Below are positions 51,104-58,864 of a DNA stretch of 59,673 nucleotides, in pieces. Location: positions 1 through 59,673 of the forward strand of contig NZ_JAKKFH010000020.1 in the NCBI RefSeq assembly GCF_022230925.1, written 5' to 3'. The stretch is from Micromonospora alfalfae (lineage in GTDB: Bacteria; Actinomycetota; Actinomycetes; Mycobacteriales; Micromonosporaceae). Under the pieces are notes generated by a model. It saw nothing but the letters and a program-made list of their open reading frames with translations, ran no database searches and was not told the origin of the DNA. A program made the position numbers and the translations under genes. Positions within the stretch are counted from its first letter, which is position 1. Each line of letters begins with the position of its first letter.

Positions 51104-51132
51104 ATGACTGTCAGTCATATTGATGACTCACA
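51104..51132. promoter_or_regulatory. Nested ATGACT half-sites
   Basis: ATGACTG-T-CAGTCAT (51104-51118) is a perfect palindrome. A third ATGACT follows at 51123-51128, making a second inverted repeat TGTCAGTCAT/ATGACTCACA (51109-51132). It may be an operator about 230 bases upstream of the acetyltransferase operon. Confidence 0.35.
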
Positions 51133-51238
51133 GGCATCGCACGAATGAGCGAATAGGGCTCCCGGCCCGAGATCAGCGGGGTCGTAGGCCGGCGGGTCGG
51201 AGTCCAGGTCCGGTCGGAGGCCGGGGCGGGGGCGGGTC

Positions 51239-51324
51239 AGCGGCCAGGTCCGGTCCGGCCAGGTCCGGTCCGGCCAGGTCCGGCTCGGCTCGGCACAGCC
51301 CGGGTCGGGTCGGGTCGGGTCGGG
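51239..51324. repeat. Tandem repeats with a G-quadruplex motif
   Basis: About three copies of a 15-base unit CGGCCAGGTCCGGTC lie at roughly 51239-51290. They are followed by five GGG runs with two-base TC loops at 51302-51324 on the plus strand, an ideal G-quadruplex sequence. The array ends seven bases before the stop codon of the minus-strand flavoprotein gene. Confidence 0.7.
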
Positions 51325-51331
51325 CGCCATC

Positions 51332-52906
51332 TCAGCCGACGGCAGTGGCGGAGGGCGGGGCGCTGCCGCCCTGGGGTGCCTCCGGGACCATCAGCCGGAT
51401 GATCTCCGCCTGGTCGGCGGGCGAGGGCAGTCCCCATTCCGGTCGGTAGCCGTACACCTGGTGCAGTGGGGTGGAGCCGGTGCGGCCGTCCAGGATCTCC
51501 ACGGCGTCGGTGCCGATCAGGCCGGGGTGTTCGACGCCGCAGGCCTCGGCGACCTTGGTCAGGTCCCGGCGCAGCGTCCGCAGGTAGTTGGCCGCCCGGA
51601 CCGACTTCGACGTCGGGTCCAGGCCCCGGGCGAGCCACGCGTTCTGGGTGGCGACGCCGGTGGGGCAGGTGTCGGTGTGGCACTTCTGCGCCTGGATGCA
51701 GCCGATCGCGAGCATCGCCTCCCGACCGACGTTGACCATGTCGCAGCCGAGCGCGAACGCCACTATGGCGTTGTCCGGCAAGCCGAGCTTGCCGCCGCCG
51801 ACGAAGACCACCTGTTCGTGCAGATCCCGCTCGGCGAAGATCTTGTAGACCCGGGAGAAGCCCTGCTGGAACGGGAGCGACACGGAGTCGGTGAAGATCA
51901 GTGGTGCGGCCCCGGTGCCACCTTCGCCGCCGTCGATCGTCACGAAGTCCACACCCCTGCCGGTGTCCCGCATCAGGGTGGCCAACTCCTGCCAGAAGCT
52001 CAGGTCACCGACCGCCGACTTGATGCCGACCGGCAGACCCGTCTCGGCGGCCAGCAACTCCACCCAGTCGAGCAGGCTGTCGCAGTCGGAGAACTCGGCG
52101 TGCCGGGATGGGCTGACGCAGTCCTGACCGGCCGGGATGCCCCGGGTGGCGGCGATCTCGGCGGACACCTTCGCCCCGGGCAGCAGCCCACCGAGGCTTG
52201 GCTTGGCGCCCTGGCTCAGCTTGATCTCCAGCGCCCGCACCGGTGCGCCTGCGACCAGGTCCTTCAGCCGGTCGAGGCTGAACCGGCCGTGCTGGTCGCG
52301 GCAGCCGAAGTACGCGGTGCCGAGTTGGAAGACCAGCTCACCGCCGTTGCGGTGGTACGGCGACAGGCCGCCCTCGCCGGTGTTCTGCAGGCAGCCGGCG
52401 AGCGCCGCCCCCCTGTTGAGCGCGGAGATGGCATTGCCGGAGAGCGAGCCGAAGCTCATCCCGGAGATGTTGACCACCGACTCCGGTCGGAACGCCCGGG
52501 CGCGTCCCCGTGCCGCTCCGAGCACCTTCGCGCAGGGCAACCGCACGTCGTGCCCGGCTGTCGGTGACGACGGCGGCACGGCACGGCCGAACGTGCGGTG
52601 CTTGATGATCGGGTACCCGGGGGTGTACTCGATGTCGTTGTCAGTGCCGAAACCGAAGTAGTTGTTCTCCTGTTTGGCCGACGCGTACACCCAGCGGCGC
52701 TGGTCGCGGGTGAACGGCCGCTCCTCGTTGTTACCGGCCACGATGTACTGCCGTAGCTCCGGCCCGATCGTCTCCAACAGGTAGCGGGCCCGGCCGAGGA
52801 CCGGAAAGTTGCGCAGCAGCGCGTGGTCGCGCTGGATCAGGTCCCGCGCGGCGAGGGCCGCGACGGCGGCGGCGACAGCGGGTACGGCTCGACGGGCCCA
52901 GGTCAT
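51332..52906 (-). CDS. FMN-binding glutamate-synthase-family protein
   Basis: 524 residues. An N-terminal hydrophobic segment precedes a GltB-type TIM barrel: VVNISGMSFGSLSGNAISALNRGA, NTGEGGLSPYH, EIKLSQGAKPSLGG, FVTIDGGEGGTGAAP, and the Fe-S-like CIQAQKCHTDTCPTGVATQ. It lacks the amidotransferase domain of true GltB. Such stand-alone proteins are FMN/3Fe-4S oxidoreductases of uncertain substrate. The N-terminal helix suggests membrane attachment. Confidence 0.88.
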   Translation of the reverse strand: MTWARRAVPAVAAAVAALAARDLIQRDHALLRNFPVLGRARYLLETIGPELRQYIVAGNNEERPFTRDQRRWVYASAKQENNYFGFGTDNDIEYTPGYPIIKHRTFGRAVPPSSPTAGHDVRLPCAKVLGAARGRARAFRPESVVNISGMSFGSLSGNAISALNRGAALAGCLQNTGEGGLSPYHRNGGELVFQLGTAYFGCRDQHGRFSLDRLKDLVAGAPVRALEIKLSQGAKPSLGGLLPGAKVSAEIAATRGIPAGQDCVSPSRHAEFSDCDSLLDWVELLAAETGLPVGIKSAVGDLSFWQELATLMRDTGRGVDFVTIDGGEGGTGAAPLIFTDSVSLPFQQGFSRVYKIFAERDLHEQVVFVGGGKLGLPDNAIVAFALGCDMVNVGREAMLAIGCIQAQKCHTDTCPTGVATQNAWLARGLDPTSKSVRAANYLRTLRRDLTKVAEACGVEHPGLIGTDAVEILDGRTGSTPLHQVYGYRPEWGLPSPADQAEIIRLMVPEAPQGGSAPPSATAVG

Positions 52907-52955
52907 GCCCGGGACTCTTTCCGCCCGGGCGGCGGATCAAACCGGTGAGCTGGCT

Positions 52956-52988
52956 GGTGGCGGTGCGGGTGCGGCCCGCACCGCCACC
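52956..52988 (-). terminator. 14-bp perfect terminator of the amidase gene
   Basis: GGTGGCGGTGCGGG (52956-52969) and CCCGCACCGCCACC (52975-52988), TGCGG loop. It lies seven bases beyond the amidase stop on the minus strand. Confidence 0.78.
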
Positions 52989-52994
52989 CCGCGC

Positions 52995-54125
52995 TCAGTG
53001 GTGCCGGAACGACTCGCGGACCGATCCGCCGACGACAGTGCACCACGTGCTCGTGCTGAGTTTGCCGTTGCGGGGCAGACCGTGCAGCGCCTGAAGGTCC
53101 TGCACCGCCCTCCGGGTGGCGTGGTCGTACGCCCCGGTGACGGTGACCGCGTACCCCTTGGTGGCGAGGATTTCCTGCACGGCCGTGACCGGCGCCCCGG
53201 CGGCGTGCTGGTCCAGCTCCGGCGCCAGCGTCTCCCAGGTCGGCGTGGTGAGTGTGGCGTCCACGTCCACCGCGATGCCGTTGCGGGCCTGCCAGTCCTG
53301 CACCGCCGCGACGGTCGCGGCGTCGAACGTGCCGCTGACGGTCACCGGGTAGCCCCGGTAGGCGAGCAGGTGCTGCACCACGCGAACCGAGGGGGAGTTG
53401 ACGAAACGCCACAGATCCGGCCAGCGGCGTGCCGGCACGTCACCGAGCTTGGTGCCGAGGGCGGCGTGCACCCGCCGCCGCAGCTCGGGGAACTGCCGGT
53501 AGAAGGCCGCGCCCGGGCACTCGGTGGTGCGGAAGTCCCAGTGGCCGAAGATGTCGTGTGCGTGCAGCCCGTACTGCCGGCAGATCGCGACGCAGAGCTT
53601 GACCAGCGAGTCGGTCAACGCCTCGGGTGGCGTCTCGGTGACGTAGGTGCCCTCGTTCTCGATGCCGATGGCCCTGCCGTTCTCACCCGGACAGTGCGCC
53701 GAGATCATCTGCCGGTCGCCGGCTTCCAGGCGCTCCAGGCTGCCCCGGCGACCCTCCAGCACGTACCCGCCACGGCTCACTGTGAAGTGCTGGCCGGTGT
53801 CCGACCAGCCGTTGCCGTCCATATGCAGGTCCTGGCAGTCGTGGGCCAGCTTGACCGCCTGCTCGCGGGAGTAGTCGGTGACGTTCGGGAATGCCATGTG
53901 GTGCACGATGATCTTGTTGGTGGCGATGGCGCTCACCGACAGCGGGTCCTTCGGTGGGCGGGCGGCCCACTCGTCACAGCTGATGATCCAGTCCAGGTCG
54001 GCGCCCGGCGCGGCCTGTGCCGCGCCCGGGAAGGCGAGTTCGCTCCCGACGACGGCGACAGTGGCGGCGCCGAGACCGGCCCGCAGCAGCGTCCGGCGAT
54101 CCACTTCGGAATGGTCGACGTGCAT
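52995..54125 (-). CDS. Tat-exported N-acetylmuramoyl-L-alanine amidase with two peptidoglycan-binding domains
   Basis: 376 residues from the ATG at 54125 (GGAGGAGACGCA upstream). A twin-arginine signal DRRTLLRAGLGAA starts near residue 9. The amidase_2/PGRP domain (about 45-220) has zinc ligands in KIIVHHMAF and HWDFRTTECPG (last Cys-ligand type). Two peptidoglycan-binding_1-like repeats (about 240-295 and 310-370) follow. It cleaves the bond between MurNAc and L-Ala in the wall. Divergent from the channel-like gene. Confidence 0.9.
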   Translation of the reverse strand: MHVDHSEVDRRTLLRAGLGAATVAVVGSELAFPGAAQAAPGADLDWIISCDEWAARPPKDPLSVSAIATNKIIVHHMAFPNVTDYSREQAVKLAHDCQDLHMDGNGWSDTGQHFTVSRGGYVLEGRRGSLERLEAGDRQMISAHCPGENGRAIGIENEGTYVTETPPEALTDSLVKLCVAICRQYGLHAHDIFGHWDFRTTECPGAAFYRQFPELRRRVHAALGTKLGDVPARRWPDLWRFVNSPSVRVVQHLLAYRGYPVTVSGTFDAATVAAVQDWQARNGIAVDVDATLTTPTWETLAPELDQHAAGAPVTAVQEILATKGYAVTVTGAYDHATRRAVQDLQALHGLPRNGKLSTSTWCTVVGGSVRESFRHH

Positions 54126-54315
54126 TGCGTCTCCTCCTGCGGCCGACGGCGGGGGGATGAAAAGTAGCTCCAGTGGCCGCACTTACTCCGGAGAATATTG
54201 CCAAGACTCGTCCCCGCGCCAGAGGGGCGGTCCTGCCTGGTCGGCGTTTCCGCGCGTCGGGTCGGGGGTAGGTCGGGACTGACCGTTCCGGCTGCCACAT
54301 TTAAGGAATGACCAG

Positions 54316-55428
54316 ATGAGTGACAACGTCAGCGACGCGGTGGGCGAGGCTCTCCGCTCGGTGATGCTCTTCCTGCCCAAGGCCGTCGCCTTCCTGGCGA
54401 TCCTGGTGGCCGGATGGCTGATCGCCAAGGCCGCACTGAAGATCGTGGAGAAGGTCCTCGAACGGGTGGGCTTCGACCGCGCCGTCGAACGCGGCGGCAT
54501 CCGCCGCGCGTTGAGCCGCTCCCGGTACGACGCCAGTGACATCGTCGCGAAGCTCGTCTACTACGCGGTGCTGCTGTTCACCCTTCAGCTCGCCTTCGGC
54601 ATCTGGGGGCCGAACCCGATCTCCGACCTGCTCGGCGCGGTGATCGCGTGGCTGCCCCGCGCCTTCGTCGCGATCGTCATCGTCGTGGTCGCCGCCGCCA
54701 TCGCCAACGCGGTCAAGGACATCATCAGCGGCGCGCTCGGCGGCCTGTCGTACGGCCGGGTGCTGGCCACCATCGCCTCGGTGTTCATCCTCGGCCTCGG
54801 CGTCATCGCCGCGCTCAACCAGATCGGCGTGGCCACAGCGGTCACCACTCCCGTGCTGATCGCCGTGCTGGCCACGATCGGCGGCATCCTCGTCGTCGGT
54901 GTCGGCGGCGGTCTGATCCGTCCGATGCAGAGTCGTTGGGAGTCGTGGCTGACCCGCGCCGAGCAGGAGTCGCAGGTGATCGCCGAGCACGCCCAGGCGT
55001 ACCGGGCCGGTCGCCGCGACGCCGAGGCCGAGCTGGCTCGCCGGTCGGCCACCACCAGCGGCGCGGAGGCCACCCAGGTGGTGCCCCGGCCGGCCGCCGC
55101 CGACGCCACCCAGGTGGTGACCCGGCCCACCGACCCGGAGGCCACCCAGGTCGTCCACTTCCCGGTCAGCTCCGACGCCACCCAGGCGGTCGATCGCAGC
55201 GCCGTCGACGACGTGACGCCGATGCCGGCCCGGCCCTCCGCTACCGACGACACGACCCAGGTGGTCAGCGGCTCGGCCGATTCGGACACCACGCAGGTGG
55301 TGGGCGCCGGCGTCGACCCCGACGCCACCCAGGTGGTCACGGGCGGCACCGATCGCGCGGTGCCCGGGCAGCGCACCAGCGACGACGGTGAGACCACCAC
55401 TGTCATTCCGCCGGTCGACAGGCGCTGA
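54316..55428 (+). CDS. CmpX/MscS-like membrane protein with a 12-residue phospho-acceptor-like repeat tail
   Basis: 370 residues. Four to five membrane helices (about 15-38, 76-98, 105-135, 150-170, 178-200) with TM_helix-type VVAAAIANAVKDIISGALGG, as in CmpX-like mechanosensitive-channel relatives. The cytosolic tail (from about 205) holds D/E-(A/T)-T-Q-V-V at residues 251, 263, 275, 287 (TQAV), 312, 324 and 336, then ETTTVI at 359. The spacing is exactly 12 residues within each group. The pattern (acidic, Thr, x, two hydrophobics) resembles actinobacterial PknB phosphorylation sites recognised by FHA domains. Confidence 0.85.
   Translation: MSDNVSDAVGEALRSVMLFLPKAVAFLAILVAGWLIAKAALKIVEKVLERVGFDRAVERGGIRRALSRSRYDASDIVAKLVYYAVLLFTLQLAFGIWGPNPISDLLGAVIAWLPRAFVAIVIVVVAAAIANAVKDIISGALGGLSYGRVLATIASVFILGLGVIAALNQIGVATAVTTPVLIAVLATIGGILVVGVGGGLIRPMQSRWESWLTRAEQESQVIAEHAQAYRAGRRDAEAELARRSATTSGAEATQVVPRPAAADATQVVTRPTDPEATQVVHFPVSSDATQAVDRSAVDDVTPMPARPSATDDTTQVVSGSADSDTTQVVGAGVDPDATQVVTGGTDRAVPGQRTSDDGETTTVIPPVDRR
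55066..55407 (+). repeat. 36-base coding tandem repeat in the channel-like gene
   Basis: GCCACCCAGGTGGT-type units recur at 36-base spacing, encoding the D/E-x-T-Q-V-V motifs. Seven full motifs plus one related ETTTVI are present in two groups (four, then three) separated by a 25-residue interval. Confidence 0.8.
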
Positions 55429-55443
55429 CACCAGCGGTACGGC

Positions 55444-55476
55444 GGCGGGGCGGGATCGATCTGATCCCGCCCCGCC
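55444..55476 (+). terminator. 14-bp perfect terminator
   Basis: GGCGGGGCGGGATC (55444-55457) and GATCCCGCCCCGCC (55463-55476), GATCT loop, then TCTCG. Ends the channel-like gene. Confidence 0.88.
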
Positions 55477-55563
55477 TCTCGTTGGCCACTCCGCCTCGCC
55501 CAGCCGGCGCGGTTCGCGTTGCCCGGCACACCGAAAGCGCTGGCCGTAGCCGCGCCGGTTGTC

Positions 55564-55675
55564 TAGCATCGCGGCCATGACCTGGCGACATTGATCCAGC
55601 AGCGTCGGCCGATCCCGTGGACCACCACGGGCACCGAACGTCCGGTGTCCGTCTCCACTCTCACGGGAAGGCCCC
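55564..55675 (+). promoter_or_regulatory. Attenuator-like leader of the MFS gene
   Basis: A -10-like TAGCAT (55564-55569) places the transcription start near an ATG at 55577 that opens a five-codon ORF, MTWRH-stop (55577-55594). Downstream, CCCGTGG (55614-55620) can pair with CCACGGG (55625-55631). Alternatively CCCGTG (55614-55619) can pair with CACGGG (55662-55667), which contains the Shine-Dalgarno GGGAAGG of the MFS gene. The two pairings are mutually exclusive. Confidence 0.5.
55577..55594 (+). CDS. Possible five-codon leader peptide MTWRH
   Basis: ATG ACC TGG CGA CAT TGA, placed almost at the predicted transcript 5' end (leaderless style) and followed by alternative hairpins before the transporter gene. 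Only its position supports it; such a short frame could be chance. Confidence 0.3.
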   Translation: MTWRH

Positions 55676-57004
55676 ATGACCCGCATCGACTCGCGCGTGC
55701 CCGAGCCGGCGGTCCGTCGGCTGACGGCGACCCTCTACGGGTACTCGTTCCTCAGTGACCTCGTCCTGCTCTATCCGCTGTACGTGGTGTTGTTCGCCGA
55801 CACCGGGCTGTCGGTGGGGCAGATCGCGTCGCTCTTCGTCATCTGGTCCGCCGCCGGCATCCTGTTCGAGGTGCCCTCCGGCGCCTGGGCCGACGTGCTG
55901 TCCCGCCGGCTGCTGCTGTGCCTCGCCCCGCTGGCGGCCGCCGCGGGTTTCGCGCTCTGGGTGCTGCTGCCGTCGTACCCGGCCTTCGCTGTCGGTTTCC
56001 TGCTCTGGGGCGCCGGTGGCGCACTGGTCTCCGGTGCGCTGGAGGCGTTGGTCTGGACCGAGTTGGACCGGCTCGGCGCTGTCGGCCGGTACGCGCGGGT
56101 GCTCGGGCGGGCGCGGACGGCGGGTGTGCTGGGCGTTGTGGTCTCCGGAGTGCTCGCCGGCCCGGTGCTCGCCGTCGGCGGGTACCCGGTGGTCGGCGCG
56201 GCCAGCGTGCTCGCCTGCCTGCTCGCCACGATCGTCGCGACCCGCTTCCCGGAGCACCGCACGCCGACCGCCGCGGCCGTCCCGGTCGCCGAGCCGGCGA
56301 TGGCCGCCCGGCCGGTGGGTGCCGCACCCCCGGGACCGCACGAGCCGGACACCGTCGCGCCCGCGAGCCCGGACGACGATGGGGACCTGGGGTGGTGGGA
56401 CACGCTGCGGGCCGGAGTGTCACAGGTCCGCACCCGCCCGCCGGTACGGGCCGCCGTGCTGCTGGTGGCCGTTGTCGCCGCCGACTGGGGTGCCCTGGAC
56501 GAGTACACCCCGCTGCTCGCACTGGACACCGGCGTCGACGCGCGGGCCGTACCGCTGCTGCTCCTGCTGCTCTGGGCCGGAGTGACGGTCGGTGGGCTGC
56601 TCGCCCCGGCGGGGGAGCGGCTGGGCAGCCGAGGCTACGCCGCACTGCTGGGGCTGGTCGGCGTCGCGCTGGCCGCAGGGGCCCTGCTCCGGCACCCGGC
56701 GGGGTTCGTGCTGCTCGCGGTGGCCTTCGGGGCCGCGCAGTTGGCCACAGTGCTGGCCGACGCGCGGCTCCAGGCCCGGATCACCGGCACCACCCGCGCC
56801 ACAGTCACCTCGTTGGCCGGGATGGCCACCGACGTGCTGATCATCGTGACGTACGCCGGCTACGGTCTGCTCGCCACGGCGGCCGGCAACGCTGTGGCGT
56901 TCGCGCTGACCGCCGGGGCGTACCTCGTGGTGGCGCTGGTACTGCTGACCCACCGCCGCCGGACGGCGGTGCCCGTCGGCGTGGCCGCGGCGGTGCCGGA
57001 CTGA
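55676..57004 (+). CDS. MFS transporter (12 TM, drug/metabolite type)
   Basis: 442 residues, ATG after GGGAAGG. Six helices, a long acidic/proline-rich central loop (about 205-245, ending PDDDGDLGWWD) and six more helices. Motif A-like sequence EVPSGAWADVLSRRLL in loop 2-3. Efflux is likely; substrate unknown. The structured leader with a mini-ORF suggests induced expression. Confidence 0.85.
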   Translation: MTRIDSRVPEPAVRRLTATLYGYSFLSDLVLLYPLYVVLFADTGLSVGQIASLFVIWSAAGILFEVPSGAWADVLSRRLLLCLAPLAAAAGFALWVLLPSYPAFAVGFLLWGAGGALVSGALEALVWTELDRLGAVGRYARVLGRARTAGVLGVVVSGVLAGPVLAVGGYPVVGAASVLACLLATIVATRFPEHRTPTAAAVPVAEPAMAARPVGAAPPGPHEPDTVAPASPDDDGDLGWWDTLRAGVSQVRTRPPVRAAVLLVAVVAADWGALDEYTPLLALDTGVDARAVPLLLLLLWAGVTVGGLLAPAGERLGSRGYAALLGLVGVALAAGALLRHPAGFVLLAVAFGAAQLATVLADARLQARITGTTRATVTSLAGMATDVLIIVTYAGYGLLATAAGNAVAFALTAGAYLVVALVLLTHRRRTAVPVGVAAAVPD

Positions 57005-57008
57005 CCGG

Positions 57009-57044
57009 GGCCCGGCGGCGGCCTCCTCGGGCCGCCGCCGGGCC
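57009..57044. terminator. 14-bp perfect bidirectional terminator
   Basis: GGCCCGGCGGCGGC (57009-57022) and GCCGCCGCCGGGCC (57031-57044), CTCCTCGG loop, between the convergent MFS and VOC genes. Confidence 0.85.
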
Positions 57045-57050
57045 GCACTG

Positions 57051-57437
57051 TCAGCCGGCCATGTGCAGGAACGACCACTGGTGGCCGTCGAGGTCGCGGA
57101 AGCCGCGCATGTACATCGGGCCGTTGGCCATCCCCGGCCCGAGCGACTCCCCACCCGCGACGGCCGCCTGGTCGACCAGTTCGTCGACCTGCCCTCGGCT
57201 CGACGCCGACAGCCCGATGATGACCTCCCGGCTGGTCGCCGTGTCCGGCGTGGCGACCCCGGTGTACGCCTCGAAGCCCGAGCGCAGGTGCAGCACCAGC
57301 CGGGTGGTGTCGGAGATGGTGAGCACCGTGCTGTCGCCGTCCGGCCCGGCCTGGTCGCTGGTGAAGCCGATCGCCCGGTAGAACTCGGTGGCGGTGGTCA
57401 GGTCGCGCACCGGCAGGTTGATGAATGTCATTGTCAT
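57051..57437 (-). CDS. VOC-superfamily (glyoxalase-like) protein
   Basis: 128 residues. The ATG at 57437 overlaps the upstream stop by ATGA, implying coupled translation (ATG at 57431 is an alternative). Fold segments: INLPVRDLTTATEFYRAIGF, TTRLVLHLRSGF, DELVDQAAVAGGESL, FRDLDGHQWSFLHM with a likely metal-ligand His. Operon partner of the SRPBCC-type protein. Confidence 0.85.
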   Translation of the reverse strand: MTMTFINLPVRDLTTATEFYRAIGFTSDQAGPDGDSTVLTISDTTRLVLHLRSGFEAYTGVATPDTATSREVIIGLSASSRGQVDELVDQAAVAGGESLGPGMANGPMYMRGFRDLDGHQWSFLHMAG

Positions 57438-58159
57438 CGGTGGTCTCCGTCCGTTTCGAGCAACACCTTCAGCGCGGTGAGCCGGTCCCGCCAGTACGCC
57501 TTCAACTCCGCGGCCTGCTCCGTTCCGATCAGCTTCTCGTGCAGGACGTTGACCCGGGCCTTTGACTCGCCGACAGCGTCGATACCGACGACGATCCTGG
57601 TGGGGCCGCCGGCCCAGTCGGCCCGGAAGCTGCGCGGCGCGGTGGCGGTGCGGACGCGCACGTCGACGTCGGGCAGCCAGCGGGCGCGTGCCGTCTCGTC
57701 GGCGAACGCCTCGAACAAGCGCAGCGCCGGCACTGCCACCGTCCGGCTCGCGCTGGCCTCGAAGCCGCCGCCGCGTCGTTGACCCGGCGCGCGCAGTCCG
57801 CGTGCCTGCTCGTACCCGACGGTGACGGTCTGCGCCCACCAGCCCGGCACCTCGTGTTCGGTGGCCAGGTGACGGGCGATCCGGGTGTGCGTCCACTCGG
57901 TGGCGGACGCGGCGTCGAGCACCGCGAACCACTCGTCCCAGCCGCGGCCGGTCCGGGCGCGGATCAGGTCGTCGGCGATCCGCTCGGTCTGCGCCGCGGC
58001 CGCCGCGACGGGCGGTCCGGTGGGTGCTGGCGGGGACGCGGCGGTGGACGCCGGCTCCACGGTCCGCTTGATCAGATGCCGACGGGCGGTGGTGTAGCTC
58101 TCGCCGGTCTTCTCCATCCGGGCCCGGACCCGGGCCTTGAACGATCTCTGGGTGGTCAT
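57434..58159 (-). CDS. SRPBCC/START-like protein with N-terminal DUF4287-like segment
   Basis: 241 residues from the ATG at 58159 (GGGAGC upstream). A basic N-terminal helical segment (RMEKTGESYTTARRHLI) and a linker precede a segment WDEWFAVLDAASATEWTHTRIARHLATEH and an AHSA1/SRPBCC-like domain (LRLFEAFADETARARWLPD, LHEKLIGTEQAAELKAYWRDRL). Such proteins bind hydrophobic ligands or act as Hsp90 co-factor relatives. The function is unknown. Confidence 0.75.
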   Translation of the reverse strand: MTTQRSFKARVRARMEKTGESYTTARRHLIKRTVEPASTAASPPAPTGPPVAAAAAQTERIADDLIRARTGRGWDEWFAVLDAASATEWTHTRIARHLATEHEVPGWWAQTVTVGYEQARGLRAPGQRRGGGFEASASRTVAVPALRLFEAFADETARARWLPDVDVRVRTATAPRSFRADWAGGPTRIVVGIDAVGESKARVNVLHEKLIGTEQAAELKAYWRDRLTALKVLLETDGDHR

Positions 58160-58347
58160 CACATGCTCCCGGTCAACGGCACGGTCACCGGGACCCACGC
58201 TCCCGCCGACCCCGCCGGAGTGGGGCATGTGGCACCACGTCCCGAGGGCTCAAGGCCCCCTCTGCCTCCGCGTTGCCGACGGCGTGAGCGCCGGGAGGGA
58301 GGTGCGGCGCAGGACTACGCCGACGTCATCCTATGCCCGAACAGCCG

Positions 58348-58764
58348 TCAGGGTTGGTCACCGTCGAGGTAGACCCACCTGCCGTCCTCGCGGACGAACC
58401 GGCTGTGTTCGGTCAACGTGCCGGGCCGGCCCGCGTCCCGGTAGTGGGCGTGGAAGGTCACCGTGCCGGCGGTGTCGAGCAGGCCGCCCCGCTCGGTCTC
58501 CACGATCTCCAGTCGGGTCCACCGCTGCCCCGGGTCGAGCTCCAGGGAGGCGGGCCGGGTCGAGGAGTGCCAGCTGTGCAGCAGGTAACCGGAGTCGCCG
58601 AGGGCGAAGGCGCTGAACCGGGAGCGCATCAACGCCTCGGCCGTCGCCGGGGCGTCGCCGCCGTGCGCCGGCGCGCAGCAGTCCGTGTACGCCCGACCGG
58701 AACCGCACGGGCACACCCGTCCCGTCGTCGCGTTCGCCCGCCAACGTCCCGCACCCTTACCCAC
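58348..58764 (-). CDS. YchJ-like (UPF0225) SEC-C motif protein
   Basis: About 138 residues from the GTG at 58764; the start is uncertain. The zinc motif CPCGSGRAYTDCC near residue 18 is the SEC-C signature. The NTF2-like domain (LMRSRFSAFALGDSGYLLHSWH, VTFHAHYRD, HSRFVREDGRWVYLDGD) is the YchJ core. Function unknown. Confidence 0.85.
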   Translation of the reverse strand: MGKGAGRWRANATTGRVCPCGSGRAYTDCCAPAHGGDAPATAEALMRSRFSAFALGDSGYLLHSWHSSTRPASLELDPGQRWTRLEIVETERGGLLDTAGTVTFHAHYRDAGRPGTLTEHSRFVREDGRWVYLDGDQP

Positions 58765-58864
58765 GTTGCCATCCTGCCGCACCCGCTCCAGGGCCTGCGT
58801 CAGAGCCCCTGGCCGGCCGCCGTGGAGCCTGCCTCGGCTCGACCGACGACTGTCACCGCAGGGC

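Larger units (their letters stand above)
50878..51331. other. Gap of about 450 bases with repeats
   Basis: No gene is convincing. The gap holds a nested inverted repeat (51104-51132), a 15-base tandem repeat (about 51239-51290) and a GGGTC array (51302-51324). The right third is extreme in GC skew. Confidence 0.5.
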
